Source: Leptodontidium sp. MPI-SDFR-AT-0119
Taxonomy: Eukaryota > Ascomycota > Leotiomycetes > Helotiales > Leptodontidiaceae
Assembly (NCBI GenBank): GCA_020726505.1
Contig: JAHLEZ010000003.1
Coordinates: forward strand, 1,736,001 to 1,800,000
Length of the DNA stretch: 64,000 nucleotides
Reading direction: 5' to 3'
Position numbers and translations under genes: made by a program. This document shows positions 47,289 through 57,780 of this stretch, piece by piece; positions within the stretch are counted from its first letter, which is position 1; each line of letters starts with the position of its first letter. The notes below the pieces were generated by a model, which ran no database searches, had not been told where the DNA came from, and worked only from the letters and a program-made list of their open reading frames with translations.

Positions 47289-48269
47289 TTACGTGCCGTT
47301 CTTCTTCAAAGCCAAGAAATCCTCGAGAGTCTTGGGCTTCACCGATGGGTAGCGATGGTTCTCCACCTTCCACAGCCGCGTCTTCTCCTTTCCCATGGCG
47401 TATTGGTAGTACAGTCCGATCCACGAATACATATTTGACTGGTTTTCGTTGAAGATAGCAGTCATCTTCACGTGGAGATCATCCCACGACCCAAGCCTCT
47501 CGACTTTCGGCTCGACCCCATAGACCTTCTTGTACACCTCTGCCATCTCTTTTGGGGACTTGCTGTCACCCAGAACTAGCGCCTCAAGTCAGCTTGGCTC
47601 CAATATATCAACGGCATCATCTGAAATATGACACGTGCCTTCAATAAACCCATTCGAATCATCATCAACAGCAATCTCGGCCGTAAAACTCGCCGCATCT
47701 TCATAAGTAGTCATATCCACCTTCTCATCACCCGTCCCCCAATACCTGACCACCCCCTCCTTAAGATTCATCCACGGCGCAAACGGGGAAGTCACAACAT
47801 CCATAAATCCCCCATTGAGGATATGCACTCGATTGATCTCCCCCCTGCCTTCTTTCTCCTCAAGATAAGCCTGGATATGCTTCATGGCATCCTTGCGCGG
47901 ATGCTCACCGAACTCCAAACGTCTGAAGTCGAGACTCCAATCACTAGCGATATATCTCGGGACTTTTTCCGCAATGCAAGCATCGATGAGTATTTTCTGG
48001 CCTTCTACCATGAGCTTGTCGTCGCCCAAATAGCAGCAGATGCAAGTGGACGCGCCAGACAAACCTCTGCGGAGGGCTGCGCTGTCTTGAGAATCCGCGC
48101 CGAAGACTTGGATGTTGGGGTGTGAGAGGTATTCTGCGGGGACCTTGGAGGGAGTGCGACAAATGCCGTGGATTCGGACGTTGGGGTGTCTGGTGAGGAG
48201 GGATTTGGTTATCAGGCTGGCTAGTTTGCCTGTGAAGCCTGCAATGGCGATGGTGGATGATGGCATCAT
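47289..48269 (-). CDS. NmrA-like NAD(P)-binding protein (isoflavone reductase-like)
   Basis: Two exons, 48269-47633 and 47575-47289, give about 307 residues, the normal family size. The N-terminus carries the Rossmann motif IAIAGFTGKLASLI (a GxxGxxA-type loop). PRYIASDWSLDFR, LNGGFMDVV and a C-terminal region beginning LGDSKSPKEMAEVYKKVYG with ERLGSWDDL follow. The members bind NAD(P)(H) and act as reductases or redox-sensing regulators. The intron exit is certain (GGCGCTAG acceptor, CTGAC branch site), but the donor is not: GTCATA at 47632 keeps the frame, although it is weak. A TATATATAA box lies about 95 nt upstream. The 198-bp spacer to the regulator gene suggests one locus. Confidence 0.8.
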
Positions 48270-48358
48270 GACTGCGTCAATGGACCGATAGGATCAATTG
48301 AAGATGAAGTTGGATTGATTGAGTGGATTTAGTCTTCTGTTGAATTGCAGCAAGGCAT

Positions 48359-48367
48359 TATATATAC
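48359..48367 (-). promoter_or_regulatory. TATA box candidate for the NmrA-like gene
   Basis: The minus strand reads TATATATAA about 90-98 nt upstream of the ATG at 48269. Confidence 0.45.
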
Positions 48368-50345
48368 GCTTGAAGTTACCAGACTTCAGGAGGATCGGAA
48401 CTCGGACACCATCTCGGTTTCCATAGCAGGCGGATTTGTCAGTTTTGTCACCCCCGCGCATTCCACGGACATAAGGATGAGTAAGTACACGCCTTTGCAG
48501 ATTCTATGATCCGTCATTTGTCTACAAAGAGAAGGAAGGGTTGATGCAGGAAATGTGGAGTGTTGTCAGATGAGCGCACTAGTGCTTAAGCGAATACGTT
48601 CCCGATTGGGAACAGTCATTCAGGGGTAATTGGCTTCCCATGTGATGACGACCCACAGCTGTTCGAGCATACAAGCCATTTGGGATAATCTAGAAGTTGC
48701 TGGAAAATATGCTGGCATGATCAATTAGAGGATACGTTTTCGACTGTTCTCCTGATTTGAGGCTGATATGTTTGAACTGCCTGGGAGACGGAGTGAGAGG
48801 GAGTGGGCTCGCTTAATTGTTGTTTCCGGCTGCGAACAGCCAGGCATGAACATTTCCTTCTGACTACCGCATATTACAGGCTTATGTTGTGGACTGGAGC
48901 CGATTCAGGTACGAAACGACTATAACGTTGCTTATTATATGAGTCAGAACCCTCCTCGTCCAATGTCTACCTTAAATGTGGCGCAGTCAAGGACGACTGC
49001 GAAGAGTTCATCCCCGGTTGCAGACATGATTATAAATTTAAGAAAATACTTTGAACGGGAGTAAAAGTTTTATTCTTAAGCCGAAGACGGAAGGGAATTT
49101 CTGTGGAATTCTGTCTTAAATCATCTCGGATACGTTGGCAGAGACGAGAGCCATGTGATTTGATATGGAGGCGCAGGCAGCGTTAAACTTCTGCCCCTGA
49201 CTCTTCAATTATCGATTTCCTGAATTTTCTTGACTGGAATCCACTCTCTTAACCATGAGTAGGCATTTTTTGCTGTTTGGAGGTTTGGGTTGACGACTGC
49301 TAAACCCCACCGTTCAAATACATTCTGCACAGTGAGAATGGCAGTAAGCTATAACTGTGCTGTCATTGGGGCAGAAAGAATACTCTAGACAACTTCTACT
49401 GTCACTTTGATGTCTCTAGGAAACTTTCATTAAATTTAAGAAGGGCTTGGAGCAGTAACTGGACCTATCTTCGAGCCCTGCTTCTGACTCGCCAACTAAT
49501 TATTCATCACGTGAACTAAACCCCTCAAAGTTAATCGGATGGGAATCCCGTCTCGAACCACTATATCTGCTATCCTGCAGATTAATACCAAGTAGTAGAT
49601 TGTCCTCTGGAAATCCAACCTTGTGAAAGACTGTATTCGGTTGTGTGGGGTTGTGGAGTATGGTGTTTCAATCTAAATTTGCAAACGTTTGACGCTCGAC
49701 AGCGGGTTGTCAAAAGTCTATTTATCACACAGACCAATCATGAGATCGTCTTTGGTGGGAATATCATGCCAATGCACAATTACAGGAGGCTGGCAGATCT
49801 ATTTGTTACTTCGTTTCAGACTTGGCAATGGCTGAGGACGGGGCCCATATTCCGATCCTGACTAGGTGCATAACACATAACCAAGAGACTTGGAACTCCG
49901 CAGTGTTAGACTGTGTTTTAAACGGGAGGGCTTCAATGGCTATGAGCTAATTTGGATCAGATGATAGAGGATACTTGATCACTTGGCTAGTTCTGGCCTC
50001 CGTCTCTCGAATGTTTGTCAATTTATTCTCTTCACGAAATGTTCGTTTTGTGGATTCGTTGCTTCATTTCCAAGGCGTTGGCAATATAGAAACAGTATCG
50101 CTACTGTGAGCTTCACAAAATGTGTCGACTTGGCTATGGTGTTTGAGTAAGTTGTTACAAGCTTCAGTGCAAGTCGATGATGATAGTATTGAAGTCTGTG
50201 GGATACAAAAAAGGCAGCTGAGAACCCTTCCAAATATTTCCTTCGTCACCCTCCTCAGGCCTTTCATCCTCTCATTAGCTCAGACGAGCAACTCATTTAT
50301 TCTTAAATTCATTCATTTTTGAAAACTTGAAAACCAACCATCACA
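48368..50345. other. Gene-free region (about 2 kb)
   Basis: No coding signal on either strand beyond short random frames. Composition is slightly AT-rich around 48900-49500. I looked for a displaced N-terminal half of the pectate lyase that follows and saw none. Confidence 0.45.
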
Positions 50346-50871
50346 ATGCAGTACCGTGCAACCCTCATTGCGGCTCTCCTAGCCACCACCACTCAAGTCG
50401 CAGCTCAACTTGATATTCCAGGCGGCGGAGCACAGGAGACAAAGGATAAGGTCATCCAACACAACGGAAGAGGCACGGCGACAGTCACAGACTACACTGT
50501 CCATAATGTCGGAAGGGTCTACAGATCTTGTGGAAACTACTCCAAGAATGGTGGCCCTCGAAAGGTCATCATCACTGGCCTCAAGGCAACTGGCCTCAAG
50601 GCAACGGGCGTCAAGGCTGAAGTAGCTGGTATTAATTCCAACTATGGTAAACCCCCGGCTCTATCTCACCTACTGATTTTGTTACTGTGTAAACACGAAC
50701 TAATAATTCATGTTAGGTGACACTGCCACTATCTCCGGCTCTTGCGGATCAGGAAAGATTTGCCAGGAGTACAAGGGCATCGACAAGACTCAGGGTGACC
50801 CAGGAAAGGTTTCAACTAAGGATTCTTGCCTCGCTGACCAAGGAAAGCTTGCTTCTCTTCCTGCTTCCTAG
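50346..50871 (+). CDS. Secreted, N-terminally truncated PL3 pectate lyase-like protein
   Basis: Exons 50346-50646 and 50717-50871 give 151 residues; full-length fungal PL3 enzymes have about 220-250. Residues 1-20 form a signal peptide (MQYRATLIAALLATTTQVAA). The chain then enters the PL3 family at its middle: GGGAQETKDKVIQHNG, VYRSCGNYSKNG, GINSNYGDTATISGSC and GSGKICQEYKG. About 90-100 residues between signal peptide and GGGA are missing, including the strands that carry the acidic calcium-binding residues in PL3 enzymes. The conserved YR of the central strand is present. Residues 78-91 are a tandem GLKAT-GLKAT-GVKA run made by a 15-bp repeat. Pectate lyase activity is unlikely; secretion looks intact. 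No N-terminal relic lies upstream. Alternatives: decaying gene, or effector-like derivative. Confidence 0.8.
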
Positions 50872-51507
50872 ATTATACATGGTATCTGGACTTGTACCCT
50901 GGCGGGATCCTGGAGGACAAGTTCGCTGCGGTCTCTCTTTATGTGTGTTTTCATTTGGATTGTGTTCGCTTTGGGTCTGAGCAGTCACTCGTTTTATGAA
51001 TATGAATGCAGCTTTTTCAGTAGAAATAGATTCTTCTTCATCACCGCGCATTGGGCTTCCCTACAAAAATATAGAACTGCTACGTGACCTATGATGCATT
51101 GGTGGAAGAAGGTCTGGGAACAAATTGAATGGGAGCGAAGCACTTTCTGCAACCTGGCAAAACTCTACGAATGCATGTCGTGATGTGCAGAGGCCCAAGA
51201 AGTGGACGCAAAACGCAGTTTTGAGACTATTCGATGGAATTTATTTGTTCACTACCTGCTTCAGCATTGCTTGGAGTCAGCTACATCGTCCATTGTGAAC
51301 CCCCAATACTGCCAGGATCCCTCGATAGCCGACGAATTCGCCGGTAGTGATTTTTCCGGTAAAGTAGGTATGCCAAGAATGCTTGTTCTAGGCTTCAAAT
51401 TGATCTATGTCTTTCCTAGGAATCAGCAATTGGTCACGGAGATATGTCGGGGGAAATTTCTGCATACCTGGTCGTTTGACTGAATCTTGTGACTTGCATG
51501 AATCTGC
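50872..51507. other. Intergenic, no gene seen
   Basis: The 3' regions of the truncated pectate lyase and of the 2EXR gene meet here. Short frames only. Confidence 0.5.
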
Positions 51508-52215
51508 CTATGTAATCATTTCCTCGATAATTTTGCGAGGAAGAATGGCTCCATAATCCGGGTTGTTCGTAAGCACAGCGGCCCTCAGATCGAAGCTAAT
51601 GAGCTTATCCAACGCTGTCTTTGGTGGGAAGTCAAAGAGAGTGATGAGTTTGTCCTCTCGTCCGACCATTTCTGAGAAGTGGAGATCTTTGCAAGAGAGG
51701 CCGATATCATCTCTCGTGAGGATCGCTTCTTCAAGAGACTTGAGAGATGCACGCCAGGATGCAGTAAAATCTCCACTAAAACTGTACCAGAGGCTAACCT
51801 TCTTCCACATTTCCTGACACATGGCAATAGATCTAACCTGAGATAGTCCAGTGAGATTGGCCAGAAACAATGAGAATATCGTGGTCTGTGGGATCATTTC
51901 AAATGCCGAGGTGAGCAGATATGTGCGGAAGCTTTTCCAATTCAAGTAGAGAGTATCGACTGATGGATCGAAGTATGTGAATGCTCCCATCGGATGCTTG
52001 AAATCGTAAATGGCGTAGCCAAAGTTGAGCCGATAATGCTTCAATGCTTCGAAACGTGACTCCGCGCAGACCTGAAGAACAGCGGGTATGCGTGCAGTTG
52101 AGCGGTAACGGCAAAAGCCTAAGGGCTGAAATGTCAGATGAACAACCCGTCGCCGAGGTAAGGCGAATTTCCAAACTCGACTTCGTAACTCGGCCGGCAA
52201 CATTGGGAAGAACAT
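51508..52215 (-). CDS. 2EXR-domain protein
   Basis: A 235-residue frame starting MFFPMLPAELRSRVWKFALP, the 2EXR signature. ARIPAVLQVCAESRFEALKHY and a DTLYL strand typical of the family follow (FDPSVDTLYLNW). The family is widely expanded in filamentous ascomycetes; function is unknown. The frame is open about 15 codons upstream of this Met and then lies in a different frame from a Ser-rich ORF (next entry), so the two may be exons of one gene with an intron I could not place, or the locus may be broken by a frameshift. Confidence 0.7.
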   Translation of the reverse strand: MFFPMLPAELRSRVWKFALPRRRVVHLTFQPLGFCRYRSTARIPAVLQVCAESRFEALKHYRLNFGYAIYDFKHPMGAFTYFDPSVDTLYLNWKSFRTYLLTSAFEMIPQTTIFSLFLANLTGLSQVRSIAMCQEMWKKVSLWYSFSGDFTASWRASLKSLEEAILTRDDIGLSCKDLHFSEMVGREDKLITLFDFPPKTALDKLISFDLRAAVLTNNPDYGAILPRKIIEEMIT

Positions 52216-52805
52216 GAATTTGACTGGGCGATGGTTGCTTCTCCATAGATTCCGAACATTGCTCGCATTCCCGACTTCGCTACGGATCCGCCCTTAATTT
52301 TTGTGCCGATTTGCATAATTCCGAGTGTGCTGCTCAGCTCTGTATCGATGGAAGAGAATGTGGGATCCTGGTTGTAGGTGTAGCAAGTGAATGATAACCT
52401 GCTGGGTATCTTTTCCGGCGATGGCAAGCACTCGAACCCATAAAACACCGTCGTTGCAGAGCTGACGAGATTGGGGGATGGAGAATAGAGTGGAAGAGGC
52501 CTTTTGGGAGGATCATTGTCATCGAAGATATTGCGAACACTGTTGCTACGATATTGTACCAAATCTAAGGAAGCTGAACAGCGACCAGGGACCGTGGGGA
52601 TGGACGATTCGGATGTTAGCATTGCTCGCGTCAAGCTCTGGTTGATCTCGTCAGAAGCAGCATTGAAGAGATTGATGATTGAAGGCGAAATCTTGGGATG
52701 TTTTGTGCGTTTGAATTGTCGTCGAGATTGAATGCCACGGTTCGAATGGACAGATGAAGATGCGCGTGGCTGCTTCATTTTGACGAGGTTGTTTGTAGGC
52801 AACAT
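52216..52805 (-). CDS. Ser-rich ORF upstream of the 2EXR domain, possible 5' part of the same gene
   Basis: An open frame from ATG at 52805 (MLPTNNLVKMKQPRASSS) that runs on to overlap the 2EXR frame in another phase. The visible product is basic and Ser/Pro-rich, with KRTKHPKISPSIINLFNA and DDNDPPKRPLPLYSPSPNL. No domain is recognised. A splice (phase-1 acceptor at CGCCCAG near 52228) into the 2EXR frame is possible, but no convincing donor in matching phase was found. If it is one gene, the disordered N-terminus precedes 2EXR. Confidence 0.4.
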
Positions 52806-52883
52806 CGAGGATTTGGCAAATAGCGTCGAGTGAGAAACGTCGTAGATCGAGTCGTGGGATAGATTTGGGACTAAAGGTGTCAA

Positions 52884-55800
52884 AGCTCTCGAGATGTGTA
52901 AATTTTATCAGGTATCAATCGAACAAACCTATTAGGCGCTCAAAGGGGGGCGTGCATCGTTAGCGAGTATCAACAAAGAAAATTAGGCTTCGAGGCCGCA
53001 AGCGAGTCATAAACTCATAGTAGACTGGCGATGTAGATTTTCCGAATTCACAGGATATTCTTAGACAGCGGGAGAATGAAAGACAGACCAGAAATTCACA
53101 AATTTGGAAGTCTTAACTGCTACCTGCATTGTTGGAGATTGACTTCAACACATGCTTGAATTCCATGCCTGAATTCTTAGAAGTGACTCCTTTATGCTAT
53201 TTCAAATGAGACATCGACAGGCAGGACAATATCTCCATAGATGGCAAGAAGCTATCTACCCAAGTGGCATTCAGATTCACCGCTTCTTGGTATTCAGGGC
53301 GGCCGCTCTATCGAAGGGCGCCGAGAGAGTCATGAGATTATCTGTCCAAACAATTTGAAGATGACTGACATCTTACCAACAAAAAATCGACACCAATGCA
53401 TGGAAGCCAAAACAATCCTCAAATTTGGGACTAATGCACCTCGACCACTAACTAGGTGGGAGGTGCAGATGTCAGGGGGTCTGGTCGGACACTTCGACCC
53501 AACAGATCTTCAGCACGCCGGCACTTCAAATGCAATCCACCTATGCCCAGCCATGCATCACGTGTACAAACCAAACAAACCACTAACCCGGTTACCCCTC
53601 ATGCACTACTACATCTCCAGCTCTCAACTGAGTGCATACTCTTCTTGGATGTTGTCTGGCCATATGTTTCAGACCCACTCACACGAGGCGGGAAGAGAAT
53701 GAAGAGGATCTTCATTCTTATCGTATCCCTTGCCACTCTTACCATTCTTACCTTTCATGAGCCGCAAGTGATAGAAATGGCCTCCCCAGGAAATGAGGAA
53801 ATGAACTGACTATCCTCCGACCAAAGCTTGCTGTGTCGAGTCCATTCGGGAAACTATGTAATCAACACGGGAGCGAAGGTCATTCATTTCATTCGTCTGA
53901 TGAGCGACCTGGTGAGCAGATAATCGGGGTCCCGGTGAAACAAGCTAACCAAGGGTCGCCTTGACTCTGCCTGGCAAAGTTGGTCAGATGTGAGGCGGGA
54001 GCAGGGAAGAGGTTAGGTAGCGATATGAGACCTGACGTCCAGACTGGCTTTGCAGATGAGCAGCAAGGGTCTTTAGTGTGTGTCGTCAGGCTAGTACGCT
54101 CAGCTTCCCGAAGGATCTGGGTTGGTGTTTGGCCTGTGCTACCGTTTGGTGCGATCTGCCGGGAGTGGCTTGCTGAGAAGAGTAGGTCGACGCTCGCTCA
54201 AGGGTAGCGGAGGCGAGGGTGTGGGGGCTGTTCAGGCCTGTCGGAGAATTCTTTGCATGTAGAAGGAACCGAAATGGCTGGGGTGAGGCAAAAGGTACGG
54301 CACCGTTTTGTATGCAGAAACACAGTATCCGTGCTTGTTATCCCCCTATACGGTCTGTGTAGCTCATGGCGGAAAGCTCAACGGAGCTGAACCACTCAAG
54401 CTCTCTACCCCACAGACATGAAAGACGGATTGAGAACCGCCATGCGATCAAAGCGGTCAACACTACAGAAATGGGACGGAACGACCCAATGGTCGTTTGC
54501 AGGGAGGTATGGATAGCGGTGGTACAGTCCAAGCTCGGTTCTGTCATGCAACCATCCGTTGTTTGCACCCTGTCAAAAATGGCAACCCACATACAGCAGA
54601 TCACTGCAAAGGAACCAACGCCACAAGACGGCTCAAGCTTGAGACCAGTGAACCCGTTCATTCGCGGCTCAGATCGCTGGCGGACACGTGCATCGGAACT
54701 GGGGGACTTTAGCCGTACATGCAACAGCGTATCTGCCCAGGCATCACCACATGAGGATCAAGAGCAGGTCTAAGCGTTGACATGACCGATAGAGGTAACG
54801 TCGTGATAGCTAAGCGTGAAAGATGATTGATATACTCTGTAGTCCTGCGGAGGAGGCTGGCCCATTCTGATTTGTGACGGAAGGCTTCTCGGAGCGGTAG
54901 CTCCTCAAGGCCCATAGTAAATCAACCGTGTTATGACAATCAAAGAGGAGCGCTTGATGGCAAATGCGGAGCAGCCCGGCCAGTACCGGCCGTGGTTCCT
55001 TCTTCGGTATCTCTGGAATTTCATCGAGAGATCACTCGGATTTGCTATCCTTTGTGGACAAGTCTCGTTCCAACATTTCCTCGTATAATTGTACATCTAC
55101 CTCGCTGGCCCCTCTCGTGTGATTTAGATACCATTGTTCATTCTTTCTTTCACTATTGCGACCTAAATAATACCAACTACCACTCAACACGGACGGTTTA
55201 GTGCAATACTCAGTGTCTCAGCGAAGTTTGGTAATGGGGAGGGAAACATACCTGCACTGAAGGTGAGCAACCTCGCTCCCCTGCTCTGCTGGCGGTGTGG
55301 CAAATACAGAATGATGACTGGAAGTAGAACTACTGCAGAAGACATCACTGAGATCCAACCAAAGAGCTGCTCAGCAGTGTTCCCGGAGATCGAGATTGTT
55401 CTGACGCTACCGACACTTCAGTGGGATCAGACCATCCACTCAACATCGAGAAACTGAGAACCCGGTCATCGACAAATTCCTATCACTGACCGCCAGACGT
55501 TGAAGTATTCCAGAACTTGACCGCCCTCACGTTGGCCACTCTTGGAGTCATTGCTGCGTTCCATACGAAGACATCGAAGGGCACTGGCATCTCGCTTCTG
55601 AAGTACATCTGACGGCCGTTGTGGAGGCAGCAGTCGCGCAAAGCTGTGGATACTCTGCCTCAGGATAGCGGTGAGGCTGTTGCCATTATGTTTATCAATG
55701 GAGAACCCCGGTGTCTCTCGACCGGCTTCGAAACCTTTGTCCCATTCTACAGAGCGGAGGCGATGCATAAAAGACTTGTTGAGATGACGAGTAACGATGT

Positions 55801-55944
55801 CAACGCTTGGAGTATCTTCAGGCCCGTGGTCCCGTCCACAAGTGACAGTTGGGATGGAAATATCGATGAGTACAGCAACGAGAGCTTTCAAGTTGGCCAT
55901 TCTCGACCAGCAGAGGTCTGTGACAAAACTGACGAACTCGACAG
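52884..55944. other. Gene-free region (about 3 kb)
   Basis: Several frames of 100-150 codons occur (53241-53702, 54366-54773, 55466-55900 minus) but none has a family motif, and their residue make-up looks random. A good splice acceptor (ACTGACG branch, CTCGACAG) at 55944 suggests that the last part may be an intron of the next gene and that an upstream exon lies near here. Confidence 0.4.
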
Positions 55945-57489
55945 GTGAGCAGTCTTTACGGAGACTACTATCAAGACAGCTCTTCCGTTACCCAAAACCG
56001 GGTTGTAGACCTACCTAGGACCGTGGCTTACTCGCAAGCACACCAACCCGAATGCTCGCAACTGTTGTACCAAGAGCCAGTCCCCGAAATTAATTGCTTC
56101 GAACGACCTAGTCCGATGCTCGGCAGCGACTATTCACAAATGAGCCTTGAACGACGAGGAGGAAGCTTTGCGGAATTTTCGAGAGTACGGAACGTTTTGA
56201 AGAACCGCAGCAATCAACCTCAAGTCGACGAAAGTAACTCCTCGTTCACATCATCTTCTGGATTATCTCAATCAACCTATGCTGAGGATGGGTCCATTCT
56301 CAACAACTCCATGAACATTGCCGACACAAGCCCGAATACGATGTGCAGCAGCTACTTGTCACCACAGACATCTGTCAATCATCGAACAACAGGCTCCATG
56401 GATACCCGGAACGTCAATGTGTCAACTACCAAAGCCCATTGGTGGCAGGGCAGGTCGCGCAGCAGTAATGGAACACAAAATACGTATGAGCTCCCGTTGG
56501 GACATGACGGATTACCGAGTTACCAACACCAGCAATACGATCCATGGAGCTCCGCGTCTGGCACAGCATCAACATGGGACCCGCAGTCACTGGCTTCCAA
56601 CACCATCTTCCCAAAGATGTTGACCCTAAACGTCTCGTCCACATCGCTGTCATCTTCTGGCTCAAGCCAAGGCTCAGTGTTGGCATTGTCCGAATCCGGT
56701 CCAGCAATATGTGTTGACGATTCAGAGAAGCCGCCACTCCCAGAGCGAGTGCAAGCTATCGAACCACAGACAAGTCGTCGACCCCGTCAAATCCTTCCCG
56801 ACTGCCCACCAAGCTCCCGTAGGATCGTACCTGTGGTACCGAGCAACGGTTCACCACCAAGCAGAAATACAGGCAGGCGTTCAAGGAACGTGGCAAACGG
56901 TCCAAGTCAGACTCGCAGAAAGAGCGGTCCCCAAGCAAGAAGCATTCCGGCTACCTTCTACAGTCCCAGTCCTCGGAGTCCGGACGCCGGCTCTCCAAGA
57001 TCTATAACAATACCTCAGAGGATCAAACCAAAGCCAGTTGAATCAGCAACCTCGCCTCAGCCCTACGCTGCTGCACAAGCATTGCGGGATCGAGCTGCCC
57101 AAGATGACTTTCTAGTCAAATCTAAGCAATCTGGCATGTCTTACAAAGACATTCGTCGGGTAGGAAACTTCACCGAGGCGGAATCAACTCTCAGAGGCCG
57201 TTTCCGCACCCTGACGAAGCACAAGACCCAACGAGTGAGGAAGCCGGAGTGGGAAGACAACGATGTGAGTCTTGATTACCCCCTCGGTACATTTACACTA
57301 CTGACTGCGAAGCAGATTCAGCTTTTGAAGAAGGCAGTAGCAAAGTTCACCCGAACCTCCGGCCAGTCTAATGCCAAGATACCTTGGAAGCAAGTTGCCA
57401 CATACATCGCCAGTCATGGAGGATCATACAACTTTGGATACGGTACGTGCCGCAAGCGTTGGGATGATCTTCTAGGAGAGCAACGATAA
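55945..57489 (+). CDS. Myb/SANT-like DNA-binding protein (start uncertain)
   Basis: The visible coding part runs from 55945 to 57489 with an in-frame 51-nt intron at 57265-57315 (GTGAGT...CTGAC...CAG). After splicing the C-terminal domain reads KPEWEDNDIQLLKKAVAKF...KIPWKQVATYIASHGGSYNFG...CRKRWDDL, a Myb-like helix-turn-helix (Trp-containing), preceded by a related helical block QDDFLVKSKQSGMSYKDIRR. The N-terminal 370 residues are Ser/Gln/Pro-rich and disordered. The first codon here is GTG directly after a strong splice acceptor, so the true start lies in an upstream exon not identified; the first ATG in this frame is about 57 codons in. Likely a nuclear regulator; targets unknown. Confidence 0.7.
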   Translation: MSSLYGDYYQDSSSVTQNRVVDLPRTVAYSQAHQPECSQLLYQEPVPEINCFERPSPMLGSDYSQMSLERRGGSFAEFSRVRNVLKNRSNQPQVDESNSSFTSSSGLSQSTYAEDGSILNNSMNIADTSPNTMCSSYLSPQTSVNHRTTGSMDTRNVNVSTTKAHWWQGRSRSSNGTQNTYELPLGHDGLPSYQHQQYDPWSSASGTASTWDPQSLASNTIFPKMLTLNVSSTSLSSSGSSQGSVLALSESGPAICVDDSEKPPLPERVQAIEPQTSRRPRQILPDCPPSSRRIVPVVPSNGSPPSRNTGRRSRNVANGPSQTRRKSGPQARSIPATFYSPSPRSPDAGSPRSITIPQRIKPKPVESATSPQPYAAAQALRDRAAQDDFLVKSKQSGMSYKDIRRVGNFTEAESTLRGRFRTLTKHKTQRVRKPEWEDNDVSLDYPLGTFTLLTAKQIQLLKKAVAKFTRTSGQSNAKIPWKQVATYIASHGGSYNFGYGTCRKRWDDLLGEQR

Positions 57490-57780
57490 GGGACGGATGA
57501 TAAGTGAGCTGGCCTGTAACCTCTCTCTAAGCAGGAGTAGATTCGAAACCTGGTCCATGGTTTGATGGCTGAGTTGGAGTAACAACAACGATGGAGTCAG
57601 AATCAGTTCAAGCCATTAGGACCAAACGACGTGCATGTATGTCCAATGTTAGAGGGTTGTAGGGATATGAGACTGTTGTTTGATATAGTCCTGTGGTGCG
57701 TTCACAAGTCTGTTGGAATAGTTTCTTTCTGCTTTTTTTTAGAGCACACCACAATCAAAGCCAATTACCTGCGAATTGAT
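57490..57780. other. Convergent intergenic region
   Basis: The 3' regions of the Myb-like gene and the Ap4A phosphorylase gene meet here. No gene seen. Confidence 0.5.

Noticed and set aside
42646..48269. Secondary-metabolite gene cluster
   Set aside because: No polyketide, non-ribosomal peptide or terpene synthase is present; AtaL-like and NmrA-like proteins also occur outside such clusters.
53241..54773. Several 117-153 codon ORFs
   Set aside because: No motif, no intron structure, no start context; composition looks random.
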